A DNA stretch of 64,000 nt from Olavius sp. associated proteobacterium Delta 1 (lineage in GTDB: Bacteria > Desulfobacterota > Desulfobacteria > Desulfobacterales > JAFDCJ01): contig CACVKW010001347.1 of assembly GCA_902749685.1 (NCBI GenBank), positions 1-64,000 on the forward strand, read 5' to 3'. The position numbers were made by a program, and so were the translations under genes. This document shows, one piece after another, positions 35,019 to 45,066 of this stretch. The notes beneath the pieces are model-generated. The model worked only from the letters and a program-made list of their open reading frames with translations, was not told the origin of the DNA and did not search any database. Position 1 is the stretch's first letter. Each line of letters opens with the position of its first letter.

Positions 35019-36658
35019 AAAAAAGCCATATAAAACACCATAAAAGCGCGGTTCGAATGATTGAAGAGGCCGTTCATATTCTGCGCGCCGCGCCGGGTGC
35101 CCTGCTTACCATTTATTATATCGGCAGTGTGCCCTTTGTACTTGGTTTACTATATTTTTGGGCAGACATGAGCCGCAGCGCCAATGCCTATGAATACAGC
35201 GCCATGGCAGCGCTGGGGCTGTCTTTTTTGTTTGTCTGGATGAAATTCTGGCAAACCGTTTTTATGTATCAGATTCGAGCTCTATTTTTCGATGATATAC
35301 CTTCACCCTGGTCCCTGCAGCGGATTACATCAATTGCGGCCACCCAATCATTAATCCAATCCAGCCGGTTTTTAATTATTCCGATTGCTTCTCTGATGGT
35401 TATCCCCTTTGGTTTTTGCTACGCATTTTATCAGAACGTTTCCGCCCATGACGAAGCCCACGGGCAGACGGTAAGGTCTACCTGCAAATGGGCCTGGCGT
35501 CAGGCCGTATTATGGCCGCGACAAAACCATCTGCTTATTGGAATCTACTGGTTATTTGGCTTTGTTATTTTTATCAACGTTTGCATGGCGGCGATTTTGA
35601 TCCCGCAAATGGTAAAAACACTTTTTGGCGTCGATTCCGCATTTACCTTAAGCGGAATATATATGTTTCTAAATACAACGTTTTGGGTTGTCGTCCTGGG
35701 GATTACGTATCTGTTGCTGGATCCGCTTATCAAAGCAACCTACGTCCTGCGCTGCTATTACGGGTCCGCGCTGCAATCCGGCGAGGACCTCAGGGCACAG
35801 CTAAGTCAGAATACGACCAGCAGCAGAAAAAAGTTGCTGACTGGATTTCTTTTCGTATCACTGTGTTTAAATCCTTTGACCTTCATGGCCCAGGCGCAGG
35901 CGCCCGTTTCGTCGCTAGAGCTGGATCGCTCAATCGAAGAAACTATGAGCCGGCGTGAGTTTACCTGGCGTATGCCCCGGGAGACCCTTCAACCGGATGA
36001 AAACAAAGACAAGGGACCCCTTGAGGCAGCTGTCGATTGGCTGATAGAGATGCTTGGTAAAGGCATTAAAAAAATTGGGAATTGGATCACAAAATTTATC
36101 GAATGGCTGGAAGGAATGCTGCCAAAGCCCGATAATAAAACAGAGACTTCGAACGGTAACTGGATCACTCCAGTGCGGATCGTGCTGATTATATTGCTAA
36201 TATTGCTTCTGGCGGTTTTGGCCTATATTTTTGTGCGAATCTGGCAGCGACGTCGCACCCCTCCGGTTGAAATTGTCAGCGCTAGGGCCGCTCCAACACC
36301 CGACCTGACCGATGAAAGTGTTAAGGCCGATGATCTCTCAACCAATCGGTGGCTGGCGTTGGCCGGAGAGCTTGCTGAAAAAGGGGAATTGCGCCTGGCA
36401 ATGCGTGCCCTTTATCTGGCAACCCTGGCGCACCTGGCCGGCCACGAAATGATTACGATTGAGGTGTATAAATCGAATCTTGAGTATGAGCGTGAGCTGA
36501 AACGCAGGGCGCATGAACACAAAGAGCTGCTTGCAATTTTTTCCACGAGTTTAAATTTTTTCGAACGGGTCTGGTACGGCATGTATCGCATCACCCGACC
36601 CGACTTTGACGATTACGCAACCAGCCACCAAAGGATGATGACATTTGCTGAAAAATAG
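34988..36658 (+). CDS. Multi-pass membrane protein with C-terminal DUF4129 domain
   Basis: A 556-residue protein. ATG 34988 has an AAGGA upstream; ATG 35015 forms an ATGA overlap with the previous stop and is a good alternative. The N-terminal half has about six membrane segments. Residues 300-390 are soluble and Pro/Lys rich, then a membrane segment near 395-420, and the C-terminal 110 residues (LRLAMRALYLATLAHLAGHE, FFERVWYGMYRITRPDFDDY) form the DUF4129 domain. DUF4129 proteins occur with MoxR, DUF58 and DUF4350 and are thought to take part in envelope or protein quality functions; molecular role unknown. Confidence 0.78.
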   Translation: MADRLVDGIMKKSHIKHHKSAVRMIEEAVHILRAAPGALLTIYYIGSVPFVLGLLYFWADMSRSANAYEYSAMAALGLSFLFVWMKFWQTVFMYQIRALFFDDIPSPWSLQRITSIAATQSLIQSSRFLIIPIASLMVIPFGFCYAFYQNVSAHDEAHGQTVRSTCKWAWRQAVLWPRQNHLLIGIYWLFGFVIFINVCMAAILIPQMVKTLFGVDSAFTLSGIYMFLNTTFWVVVLGITYLLLDPLIKATYVLRCYYGSALQSGEDLRAQLSQNTTSSRKKLLTGFLFVSLCLNPLTFMAQAQAPVSSLELDRSIEETMSRREFTWRMPRETLQPDENKDKGPLEAAVDWLIEMLGKGIKKIGNWITKFIEWLEGMLPKPDNKTETSNGNWITPVRIVLIILLILLLAVLAYIFVRIWQRRRTPPVEIVSARAAPTPDLTDESVKADDLSTNRWLALAGELAEKGELRLAMRALYLATLAHLAGHEMITIEVYKSNLEYERELKRRAHEHKELLAIFSTSLNFFERVWYGMYRITRPDFDDYATSHQRMMTFAEK

Positions 36659-37970
36659 ATCCATACGGACCGTTGCCTTGATCCTGCTGCTTATTTTCCT
36701 TTTGGTCGGGATGATCCATTTGTTTATTCTGCGCTTTCAAGCGGGAGATATATATCCGGCTTACTCCTCTCTGCGCAGCGATCCGCTTGGCACCCGGGCA
36801 TTGTATGATAGCCTTGAAAATTTAAATGAATTTGCAGTGCAGCGTAATTTTCACTTCATGCATTCGTTAAAAATCGGACCGGATATGGTCTTGTTTTATT
36901 TGGGAGTGGAAATCCCTGGTCATGACATGATTCCGGAAAGGATCAGCAAAGATCTCGATCGCCTGACTGAATCGGGTGGGCGGCTGGTAATATCCTACCT
37001 ACCGGTCAATAAAAAAATCGAAGGAACACCATGTACTGAAAAAGAGGATCTCAACGCCGACCAACCAGAGTCGCAAACCCATAAAGAGATCCCGGGTCAA
37101 AACCAGACGCCGGAAAAGGAACCCACACCAGAGCCGCAATACGATTCCGATAAATTAAAAGACAACGCCGGAGAAAAAAATGTGCCGGACGATAAATTGG
37201 TCTCCATCAGAGAACACTGGGGGTTCGGATTTTCGTACATCGATAATCTGCCGGTCCAAAACAAGGATCAAAAATATCTGACCCTCGAAGCCACTTCCCT
37301 TCGGCCGGATCTTCCGGCCGCAATCTCGTGGCACACAAATCTCTATTTCAAGGTGCTCGATGACAGCTGGCAAACTTTATACTCGGTCGATGATAAGCCC
37401 GTGATCATTGAACGGCCGATGGGAAAGGGAACGCTTGTGTTGTGTGCCGACTCTTTTTTTATCAGCAATGAAGCACTGCGATCGGAGCGGCACCCGCAAT
37501 TGCTGGTTTGGTTGCTCGGCAGGCATAAAAAAATCATTTTCGATGAATCGCACTTCGGTATTTACCAACACCCGGGTGTTGCCGGTCTATTGCGGCACTA
37601 CCGATTTCATTGGTTTTTTGGAGCGCTGACTTTGCTGGCCCTCTTATTCGTATGGAAAAGCGCGGTATATTTTGTACCACCCCGCAAGCAAGAAAATTCA
37701 AGCACAGCTGAAGTCGTGTCTGAAAAAGATTATACTCAGGGACTTATTGCGTTGCTGCGTCGCAATATAAGCGGCCGGGAAATATTGCAGGTTTGCGGGC
37801 ATGAGTGGGAGCAGACGTTTAAAAAAGATAAGCGCATTAAATCCGGTGCTGTCGAGCATATGAAAAGCATACTGCAAACGGAATCTAATTCTTCCAAAAA
37901 AAAATCGGATCCCGTGACAGCATATCGAAAAATCAGCAGCGTTTTTAAGCGGATTGGAATTTATACCTGA
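36645..37970 (+). CDS. DUF4350-domain membrane protein
   Basis: A 441-residue protein from TTG 36645, overlapping the DUF4129 gene by 14 bases. One N-terminal membrane segment (residues 10-28) is followed by AYSSLRSDPLGTRALYDSLE, typical of DUF4350, an acidic Pro/Glu-rich linker (about 130-185), a second alpha/beta half including GKGTLVLCADSFFISNEALR and FDESHFGIY, a membrane segment near 325-345 and a cytoplasmic tail. The domain resembles glutamine-amidotransferase-like (GATase-like) folds without catalytic residues. Part of the MoxR cluster. Confidence 0.78.
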   Translation: MLKNRSIRTVALILLLIFLLVGMIHLFILRFQAGDIYPAYSSLRSDPLGTRALYDSLENLNEFAVQRNFHFMHSLKIGPDMVLFYLGVEIPGHDMIPERISKDLDRLTESGGRLVISYLPVNKKIEGTPCTEKEDLNADQPESQTHKEIPGQNQTPEKEPTPEPQYDSDKLKDNAGEKNVPDDKLVSIREHWGFGFSYIDNLPVQNKDQKYLTLEATSLRPDLPAAISWHTNLYFKVLDDSWQTLYSVDDKPVIIERPMGKGTLVLCADSFFISNEALRSERHPQLLVWLLGRHKKIIFDESHFGIYQHPGVAGLLRHYRFHWFFGALTLLALLFVWKSAVYFVPPRKQENSSTAEVVSEKDYTQGLIALLRRNISGREILQVCGHEWEQTFKKDKRIKSGAVEHMKSILQTESNSSKKKSDPVTAYRKISSVFKRIGIYT

Positions 37971-38002
37971 AATGTTTGGTTTTAGCCGATTATCAATAGT
38001 TG

Positions 38003-38106
38003 GCCACGAATTGACACGAATTGTCACGAATGATTGCATCAGCCAAAAGCAAGGACACCCATCATGAAAAAATAATTTCGTGTTAATTCGTGCTAATTCG
38101 TGGTTT
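38003..38106. repeat. 104-bp dispersed inverted repeat, copy 1
   Basis: The left arm GCCACGAATTGACACGAATT (from 38003) pairs with the right arm AATTCGTGCTAATTCGTGG (ending 38104). A second copy of the same length occurs at 63067-63170. The middle contains an ATGAAAAAATA segment conserved between copies. Confidence 0.75.
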
Positions 38107-38193
38107 CTCTCAAAAGTTTAAATTATTACCAAGAAATAAGGTTTTCCAATATTAGATATGGGGCGAAACCCCGGGGATCAGAGGACGAAGGAT

Positions 38194-39159
38194 ATGAGTG
38201 AAAAAACACAACTGTTGAAAAAAGCGCTGCAGCGCACCAAGCAGGAAGTCGCCAAGGTCATCATCGGTCAGGGATCCATCGTAGACCAGGCATTGATCGC
38301 TATTTTTTCAGGCAACCACGCTTTAATCGAGGGTGTGCCCGGGGTGGCTAAAACATTGCTTGTCCGGACCCTGGCGCATGTTATGCGCTGTGAGTTTGCC
38401 AGAATTCAATTCACCCCGGATTTGATGCCCACCGATATTACGGGGACCCATGTATTTAATCTGCAAAAGGATGCATTTTCTCTCGTGAAGGGACCGGTGT
38501 TTACCACATTCTTATTGGCCGATGAAATTAACCGCGCACCGGCCAAAACCCAATCGGCCCTGCTGCAGGCCATGCAGGAAAGAACCGTCACCATCGATCG
38601 CAAGACCCATGAGTTGTCACCGAATTTTACTGTTTTTGCGACCCAGAACCCGATTGAATACGAAGGCACCTATCCCCTGCCCGAAGCACAAAAGGATCGA
38701 TTCATGCTTAAAATTACCATGGATCATCCAGCCCGGGACGAAGAGTTGAGCCTGGCAAGGCGCATGCTGGGTAAGGAATCCCCGGAAAATGTTCTGGCAA
38801 GCGGCCGGGTCAAACAGGTTATAACCCCCGAAATTTTATCCAAGCTCAGGGAGTCCCTGGAAGGTATCCTCGTGAAGGATGAGTTATCGGCCTATATTGT
38901 TGACATCGTACGCCAGACCCGTCAACATCCCAGTATCCTGGTAGGGGCCGGTCCGCGGGCGACCCAGGCATTAATAGTGGCCGCTCGCACCTATGCGGCC
39001 GTAGCCGGGCGTGATTTTACCACCCCGGATGACATTAAAACCATGGCCTTGGCGGTGTTGGAACATCGCCTAATACTCCGGCCGGAATTCGAAATCGAGG
39101 GTCTGTCCGTCAAAGAAGTGATTGACGAGATTCTGAAGAAGATTGCGGTGCCGAGGTGA
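38194..39159 (+). CDS. MoxR-family AAA+ ATPase
   Basis: About 321 residues from ATG 38194, after GAAGGA; the longer frame from 38158 covers a GGGGCGAAACCCC hairpin and is unlikely. Walker A is GVPGVAKT (about 46-53) and Walker B with its downstream motif is LLADEINRAPAKTQSALLQA. Typical MRP/RavA-like MoxR length. MoxR proteins act as chaperones that remodel partners, usually together with VWA or DUF58 proteins; the DUF58 gene follows. Central component of this cluster. Confidence 0.9.
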   Translation: MSEKTQLLKKALQRTKQEVAKVIIGQGSIVDQALIAIFSGNHALIEGVPGVAKTLLVRTLAHVMRCEFARIQFTPDLMPTDITGTHVFNLQKDAFSLVKGPVFTTFLLADEINRAPAKTQSALLQAMQERTVTIDRKTHELSPNFTVFATQNPIEYEGTYPLPEAQKDRFMLKITMDHPARDEELSLARRMLGKESPENVLASGRVKQVITPEILSKLRESLEGILVKDELSAYIVDIVRQTRQHPSILVGAGPRATQALIVAARTYAAVAGRDFTTPDDIKTMALAVLEHRLILRPEFEIEGLSVKEVIDEILKKIAVPR

Positions 39160-39337
39160 AAACGCGTTGCGAGTATCGGGTTGCGCGTTGCGAGTTGGGG
39201 GTCTCGATTTCGATTGCGGATATTGGATCATACATGTTTAGTTCATTTTGGCAATTTAGTCATTCGAAAATATTTGTAAGGTATTCCATAAATTTAAATA
39301 TGCCTAATTCTTGAATTTGAGCGGATAAGACTAAACC

Positions 39338-40708
39338 ATGACTATCGTTCCCAGAACAAAACTGATTGTCCTGGCAGGAGTTATTTTTCTGCCGGTTTCC
39401 ATTTTGGTTGCGGTGATGCCCATCGCTATCGGTCCCGGGGTGGGACTGGCTGTAGCGCTGGTGATTATAGCTGCGGTCGATGCTGCCGTTTCCAGGGACC
39501 GGCTGGCAGGCGTCCGTGTGTCGCTGCCGGAAGTCGTGCGGGTTTCAGCGGGGCGTGATGGCCAGATGACCTTATCGGTTGATTCTAAAGATGCCAGGCT
39601 CAAACAACTAAGGCTCGGCCTGGCGTTTCCCCGCCAAATTTTTTCGCCAAATCAAGATATTGTCACAGATCTGCCGGCTGAGACAATGAATTCTCTCATT
39701 TCATGGCCTTTCAAGGCTTTGAAACAGGGGCTGTATCTCCTGGAAAATTGTTATCTGGAAACGCCGTCAAGGTTTGGTTTCTGGGCACTTCGCCGGGTCG
39801 AGGTTACCCGGGCGGAATTTCGGGTTTATCCCGATCTATTAAGAGACCGCAAAAAATTGTCGGGTTTGTTTTTGAACCGGGGCATCGGGATTCATGCGCA
39901 ACGCCAAATCGGAAAGGGGAGAGAATTTGAGCAGCTAAGAGAGTATCTTCCCGGGGACAGTTATGAGGACATCCATTGGAAAGCGACGGCCAGGCGCGGA
40001 CAACCGATTACCAAAGTCTATCAAATCGAACGCACCCAGCAAATTTATGTTATTCTTGACGGCTCCCGATTGAGCGCCCGAAATTCAGATTCCCTGGGAA
40101 ATCTTCGCTCCAGTTCCAGTCCGGCAGATTTCACTGAATATACCACCATCATGGAGCGCTTCGCGGCCGCTGCACTGGTTATGGGACTTGCCGCAGACCG
40201 GCAAGGTGATGTCTTCGGGTTGCTGGCATTTGACGATCGTGTGAGAAAGTTTGTACGGGCCAAAAACGGCCGGGCACATTATGATGTCTGCCGTGATGCC
40301 CTGTATACCCTCCAGGCGCAAAGTGTTACGCCGGATTTTGAGGAACTGTTTACCTTTATTGCGACAAAAATCCGCCGGCGGGCTTTGTTGATTTTTTTAA
40401 CCAATTTGGATGATCCGGTTCTGGCCGAAAGTTTTACTTCCAATATCGATATTATCAGCAGGAAGCATCTTATTTTAGTCAATATGTTGAAGCCAACCAA
40501 TGCAGCACCACTATTTTCAAGCCCGTCGGTCAATTCTAGCGACGACATCTATCAAAAGCTGGGCGGGCACCTTTTATGGCGGCATCTGCGCGAAACCGCA
40601 AAATTTCTTCAGGGTCACGGAATCGGATTTTATCTGCTGCAAAACGAGAATCTATGCATCGATCTGGTTTCCCAGTATTTGACTGTTAAGAGGAGACAGG
40701 TGTTGTAA
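39338..40708 (+). CDS. DUF58 domain protein
   Basis: A 456-residue protein with two N-terminal membrane segments (8-50), a beta-rich stretch (60-150), and the DUF58 signature REYLPGDSYEDIHWKATARR near residue 210. A VWA-like fold follows: YVILDGSRLSARNS provides a partial MIDAS-like start, and RRALLIFLTNLDDP a later strand. DUF58 proteins are typical partners of MoxR ATPases. The gene is separated from moxR by 178 bases that contain word repeats. Confidence 0.85.
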   Translation: MTIVPRTKLIVLAGVIFLPVSILVAVMPIAIGPGVGLAVALVIIAAVDAAVSRDRLAGVRVSLPEVVRVSAGRDGQMTLSVDSKDARLKQLRLGLAFPRQIFSPNQDIVTDLPAETMNSLISWPFKALKQGLYLLENCYLETPSRFGFWALRRVEVTRAEFRVYPDLLRDRKKLSGLFLNRGIGIHAQRQIGKGREFEQLREYLPGDSYEDIHWKATARRGQPITKVYQIERTQQIYVILDGSRLSARNSDSLGNLRSSSSPADFTEYTTIMERFAAAALVMGLAADRQGDVFGLLAFDDRVRKFVRAKNGRAHYDVCRDALYTLQAQSVTPDFEELFTFIATKIRRRALLIFLTNLDDPVLAESFTSNIDIISRKHLILVNMLKPTNAAPLFSSPSVNSSDDIYQKLGGHLLWRHLRETAKFLQGHGIGFYLLQNENLCIDLVSQYLTVKRRQVL

Positions 40709-40825
40709 ATAACTAAAATTTAAAAATGACTAAAATGACTAAAATTAGAAAATGATTAAAATCATTAAGATCCTTAATTTTAGTTCATTTTAGTCATTTT
40801 GAAATTTTAGCTCATTTTTTTTGAT
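40709..40825. repeat. Inverted 'aatgactaaaatgaactaaaat' word repeat
   Basis: The left part reads AAAATGACTAAAATGACTAA, and from about 40775 the complement TTTTAGTTCATTTTAGTCATT appears, giving a potential long hairpin. Same words as 3050-3118. Confidence 0.7.
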
Positions 40826-41857
40826 ATGATCATCGATTTGCAAAAATTTATAACTGAAGAAAGGCCCTTCTGGAGTGAACTCGAAGGGGTGCTGGATAAG
40901 CTCGAGCGAAGACCGGAACTCAAGCTGACCCTTGCGCAGCTAGAGCGATTTCATTATCTTTACCAGCGGGCTTCAGCAGATTTGGCTAAGATTAAAACTT
41001 TCTCGGCCGAGCCAAACACCCGCACTTACCTCGAATCAATGGTGGCCAGGGCTTTTGGAGAAATTCACGAATCGCGTGAAAAGCCCCATCGCCTGGCCCC
41101 ATTGCACTGGTTTTTTACAACTTTCCCGCAGACGTTTCGCCGCCATATCAAAGCCTTCTGGATCTGTCTGGCAGCCATGCTGGTGGGAAGTCTCTTCGGT
41201 GGTTTTGTGCTTGTGACTGATCCGGACTCCAAACAGGTTCTACTGCCGTTTTCTCACCTGCACGGGGATCCATCCGACAGAGTTGCAAAAGAAGAATCTG
41301 CCCAAAATGACCGATTAAAGGGTGCAAAATCGTCGTTTTCTTCCTATTTAATGACACACAATACAAAGGTCTCCATTTTTACCCTGGCCCTGGGCATGAC
41401 CTGGGGAATCGGGACGCTGATTATGCTTTTTTACAATGGGGTGATATTAGGGGCCGTGGCCTTGGATTATGTGCTGGCGGGCGAGACGACCTTCTTAATG
41501 GGATGGCTGCTTCCCCATGGAGCTATTGAAATACCGGCGATAATTTTAGCCGGCCAGGCCGGCCTGGTGCTGGCTGGAGCGCTAATCGGTTGGAGCAAAC
41601 CCATCTCGTTGAAAATGAGATTGAGAAAAATAAGCGGCGATTTGGTCACTTTGATTTTCGGGATTGCCATCATGTTGACTTGGGCCGGCATAATTGAGGC
41701 TTTTTTTTCACAGTATCATGAGCCGGTCATCCCATATGCCGTAAAAATCGGGTTTGGCATGCTGGAACTAATGCTGCTGGTGTTGTTTCTGGCAAGATCG
41801 GGGAGAGGAGCTGGAAGCTCCAAGGCGCAGGGCTCAAGGCTCAAGGCGCACGGCTAG
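40826..41857 (+). CDS. Stage II sporulation protein M (SpoIIM)-like membrane protein
   Basis: A 343-residue product. A helical cytoplasmic N-terminus (1-95) precedes five to six membrane segments; the family signature is MTWGIGTLIMLFYNGVILGA and LLPHGAIEIPAIILAGQAGL. SpoIIM relatives in non-sporulating bacteria commonly lie beside RDD, DUF58 and MoxR genes, as here. The last about 18 residues (RGAGSSKAQGSRLKAHG) are encoded by an intergenic-type repeat, GGCTCAAGGCTCAAGGCGCA, so the original stop has probably been lost and the tail is junk. Confidence 0.85.
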   Translation: MIIDLQKFITEERPFWSELEGVLDKLERRPELKLTLAQLERFHYLYQRASADLAKIKTFSAEPNTRTYLESMVARAFGEIHESREKPHRLAPLHWFFTTFPQTFRRHIKAFWICLAAMLVGSLFGGFVLVTDPDSKQVLLPFSHLHGDPSDRVAKEESAQNDRLKGAKSSFSSYLMTHNTKVSIFTLALGMTWGIGTLIMLFYNGVILGAVALDYVLAGETTFLMGWLLPHGAIEIPAIILAGQAGLVLAGALIGWSKPISLKMRLRKISGDLVTLIFGIAIMLTWAGIIEAFFSQYHEPVIPYAVKIGFGMLELMLLVLFLARSGRGAGSSKAQGSRLKAHG

Positions 41858-41894
41858 AGATGTCAACTATGATCAAATATTTAGGTGTTATACC

Positions 41895-42692
41895 ATGAGT
41901 GTCGGCAAAACTAATTCATTAACCATCAGGACTCCTGAAGGGATTGAATTCTCCCTCCTGCTGGCCGGGCCGATTACCCGGTTTTTGGCCTGGTCGGTTG
42001 ACTTGCTGGTAATCCTGGCCATTAGTAAACTGCTGAATGTAGTGCTCAGCCTTGTTGGGATTCTTAGCCGGGATCTGGCCATGGCAGCCAGCATCCTGGG
42101 CTATTTTATGGTTTCCATTGGTTATGGAATTTGTTTGGAATGGTACTGGCACGGCCAAACACTTGGCAAAAGACTCATGCGCTTAAGGGTAACGGATGTA
42201 CACGGATTGCAGTTGCAATTCAGCCAGGTTGTGATTCGCAACCTGCTGCGGTTTGTGGACAGCTTGCCCGCGCTTTATCTTGTCGGCGGGGTGGCCTGCC
42301 TGATAAACCGCCGCGCTCAGCGCTTGGGGGATTTTGCTGCCAATACGATCGTGGTATGGAGTCCGCGGGTTGATGAACCGAATCTGGATCAACTCCTGGA
42401 AGGTAAATATAATTCATTTCGCAATTACCCGCACCTGGAGGCGCGTCTGCGTCAACATGTATCCCCTTCGGAAGCCCAGGTTGCGCTGCAGGCCTTAATA
42501 CGGCGGGATGAATTTGAACCCCGGGCGCGTGTGGAGCTATTTGAAAGCATTGTTTCCTTTTTTCAAAACATCGTCACCTTTCCGCCGGAAGCCACAGACG
42601 GTATCTCAGATGAACAATATGTTCGCAACATCGTGGATGCGCTTTTCCGACCCAAGGTTTGGGTTAAATCGGGAATGTTGAGTGGAATTTAG
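41895..42692 (+). CDS. RDD-family membrane protein
   Basis: A 265-residue product. Residues 12-160 are the RDD domain with the start of segment 1 at GPITRFLAWSVDLLVILAIS (Arg and Asp in place), and the RNLLRFVDSLPALYLVGG and RRAQRLGDFAAN regions. A soluble C-terminal 100 residues follows. It ends the envelope cluster with a second RDD protein, the first being fused to GYF and zinc-ribbon parts. Confidence 0.85.
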   Translation: MSVGKTNSLTIRTPEGIEFSLLLAGPITRFLAWSVDLLVILAISKLLNVVLSLVGILSRDLAMAASILGYFMVSIGYGICLEWYWHGQTLGKRLMRLRVTDVHGLQLQFSQVVIRNLLRFVDSLPALYLVGGVACLINRRAQRLGDFAANTIVVWSPRVDEPNLDQLLEGKYNSFRNYPHLEARLRQHVSPSEAQVALQALIRRDEFEPRARVELFESIVSFFQNIVTFPPEATDGISDEQYVRNIVDALFRPKVWVKSGMLSGI

Positions 42693-42736
42693 ATTGGCAG
42701 TTGAAGATGGGTTATGTTGCAGTTTCTTTGCTTTGT

Positions 42737-44722
42737 TCATCTTTTTCTTACCCAAAACCGGTACATTCCCAAAAATAAATCAGGATGATCCGACTCATAC
42801 CGGTGCCACAAATCCAGGGATATTGCGTCAGGATCGCTAGGATATTTAGATTTATATTGAGCTATTGCATTACTATTTGGTATTTCGAAACCTAAAAATT
42901 CAAGACCGATGTCTGCGATGGCATCTTTTATTTGAATCAGATTAAAACGATGTTCCTGAACATGAAAAAGAAGATCGCGACACATGGATAGACTGTAAAA
43001 GTCGGTTAATTCGGTAATTTTTTTTAACTGAAAGTTTTCATCTGATAAAAGCAAATCCTGACGGAATTTTCTAATATCATCCGCTGAGGAGCCATAGCCT
43101 TGGTGCGCAATATATTTTCTCGCCTCTTTTATGTGACGCCTAGCAAGTTCACTGTAAAGACCGATATAAAAAAACCCCCCCGAGCTTAATAAACCAGTCA
43201 AAATTCGTAGCCCTTTAATCGGGTCGGAAAGATGATGCAGTACGCCAGTCGACAGGATGACGTCGAAGTGTTTGTCGAAATCACCCAGTTCGAGAATATC
43301 GCCATGAGCAAATTCTATATTCCCTATTTTCATCTCCTGCACCTTGCGCATAGCATATGTCAAAGAGCGTTTACTGATGTCAAGCGCCAGTATTTTTGCA
43401 TTGGTGTATCGCATTGCGCAAACCACAGCCTGTCGTCCCGTGCCACAGCCTGCGATTAGAATCCTTGGCGAATCAGGAATACTTACTCCAATCTTTTCTA
43501 ATTGCGGGAAAAGTTTAACGATTGCGTCTGCCAGCTTGCGTGCTTTAATATGCGGGGCAGTAATCCAGCGCGGATAGGGGTTTTCTTCATACTGATTTCG
43601 GACGGCTTGCGAAACTTTATCCGCCACGTTGGTCAAGGGATTTATTTCCGTTATCAACGCCACTTCTATTGCCGGTTCAGCAAGTTGCCTCTGTACTAAC
43701 AGGTTAAAATCCGGATTCCCTTCTATTTCCGATATTGCGATAATTTTGCTTCTAAGATTTTCATAGCTGCAGAGCGGCGCATATGCTGCCAGCAGTGAGA
43801 GGATAAAAACCGGATTGAAATGCCCGGAAGCCATGCCGGTTGTAGAACGGCGGTATAAATTATCGATCCAAATTTTTTCTTCTTCTGACTTAAAATAGAC
43901 ATACTCATTTATAAAGCATTGATGAGCCAATGAAATGCAGAATTTTGATATGTTTTTATCGATACCCCCGGCAGTTTTGTTAGCAACTGCTAAGCGGGAC
44001 AATATTTTTCTAATGCCAGTTAGCAGTTTTTCTATCAATGGATCCACTACAATATCGATTGTCAACAGTCCGGTCAAAAAAGGATCGTTAAGGACATGAA
44101 ATGCTGAACTGTTTTTATCGTTGTTAAAAATTGACTCCAGTTTATCATGCTTCAATAACTCAAAAAGCGATGAAAAGCCTGTCTGCTGTTTAACAAGTGC
44201 AATTAAATGATTCGAAACCAGACCGAGATGAATATCTTCTTTGGCTAGACATTTTTTATAGTCATCTTTAAAGTGAGAAGACTCAGCTAGAGGGATTTTG
44301 CTCAACGCCTTGATAAAGTTTTGCCAGTAGACACCATTGGATGGATTGAGCGTAAGCGTTTTTCTAAAACAGGCAACAGCCTGGCCCGGCCGGTCTAGTT
44401 GAATCAGGGCATGGCCCATATTATGGTACGCGCCGGTTAAATCAGGCTTAAGTTTGATAGCCTTCCTGTAATAGTTTATGGCATCTTCCGGCCTAGCCAT
44501 ATAATTATGCGCAACAGCGATATTATAATATAATTCAAAGTCCGTGGGATCTAGTGCGGCTGCCTCTTGATAAAAATTGATAGCTTTATCGTAATGGCCC
44601 AGGTTAAAAGCATTTATGGCACTGTTTACAAAGTTGCCGAATTTGTCCTGGTCGGAACCGGAAAATGAAGTCAGCCCAATAGATGTGTTCAGGCTTTTTC
44701 GATTATTAATGGATTTCTCCAT
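42737..44722 (-). CDS. TPR protein fused to SAM-dependent methyltransferase
   Basis: A 661-residue product. Residues about 28-150 make three to four tetratricopeptide repeats (AFNLGHYDKAINFYQEAAAL, DPTDFELYYNIAVAHNYMAR, PDLTGAYHNMGHALIQLDRP). Residues about 415-540 form a class I methyltransferase: motif I ILIAGCGTGRQAV, then ILALDISKRS, EFAHGDILELGDF and VLHHLSDPIKGLRIL. The middle region (190-400) has no name I recognise. Related proteins in Desulfobacterota and cyanobacteria are typed only as TPR-methyltransferases; substrate unknown. Convergent with the RDD gene. Confidence 0.82.
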   Translation of the reverse strand: MEKSINNRKSLNTSIGLTSFSGSDQDKFGNFVNSAINAFNLGHYDKAINFYQEAAALDPTDFELYYNIAVAHNYMARPEDAINYYRKAIKLKPDLTGAYHNMGHALIQLDRPGQAVACFRKTLTLNPSNGVYWQNFIKALSKIPLAESSHFKDDYKKCLAKEDIHLGLVSNHLIALVKQQTGFSSLFELLKHDKLESIFNNDKNSSAFHVLNDPFLTGLLTIDIVVDPLIEKLLTGIRKILSRLAVANKTAGGIDKNISKFCISLAHQCFINEYVYFKSEEEKIWIDNLYRRSTTGMASGHFNPVFILSLLAAYAPLCSYENLRSKIIAISEIEGNPDFNLLVQRQLAEPAIEVALITEINPLTNVADKVSQAVRNQYEENPYPRWITAPHIKARKLADAIVKLFPQLEKIGVSIPDSPRILIAGCGTGRQAVVCAMRYTNAKILALDISKRSLTYAMRKVQEMKIGNIEFAHGDILELGDFDKHFDVILSTGVLHHLSDPIKGLRILTGLLSSGGFFYIGLYSELARRHIKEARKYIAHQGYGSSADDIRKFRQDLLLSDENFQLKKITELTDFYSLSMCRDLLFHVQEHRFNLIQIKDAIADIGLEFLGFEIPNSNAIAQYKSKYPSDPDAISLDLWHRYESDHPDLFLGMYRFWVRKR

Positions 44723-45066
44723 CTTTCAATTTTGATCTGCTGTTTTTGGGGTGTTCAAGTTCAATGTAGCGGAATTGCCATCACTCTGAATATAATAACA
44801 TAATACCTGAATATAGCAGCAAAATTCGGTTATGGATAAAATTGAATGGGTGTATCGTTATTTGATTCAAATCTAATGCTTGCAATTTTGTATCAATTTG
44901 CAATAAATTAGAGTATCGAAATTCTGAATTTATAAGGCGATTTTCTTTGTTTGTATGATTTTGGCCATTAAAAATTCGTGGTTTCAATCAGCGTTCTATA
45001 TTATTGCGTAGGCTAGGTAAATTAGCTCAATAGCAGCGGAATCTTTGTTAACAGGTAGCAGCATCC
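44723..45066. other. AT-rich divergent spacer
   Basis: A 344-base spacer between the divergent methyltransferase and der genes. Very AT-rich (44790-44960), no gene found. It should hold both promoters, though no strong consensus was seen. Confidence 0.4.
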
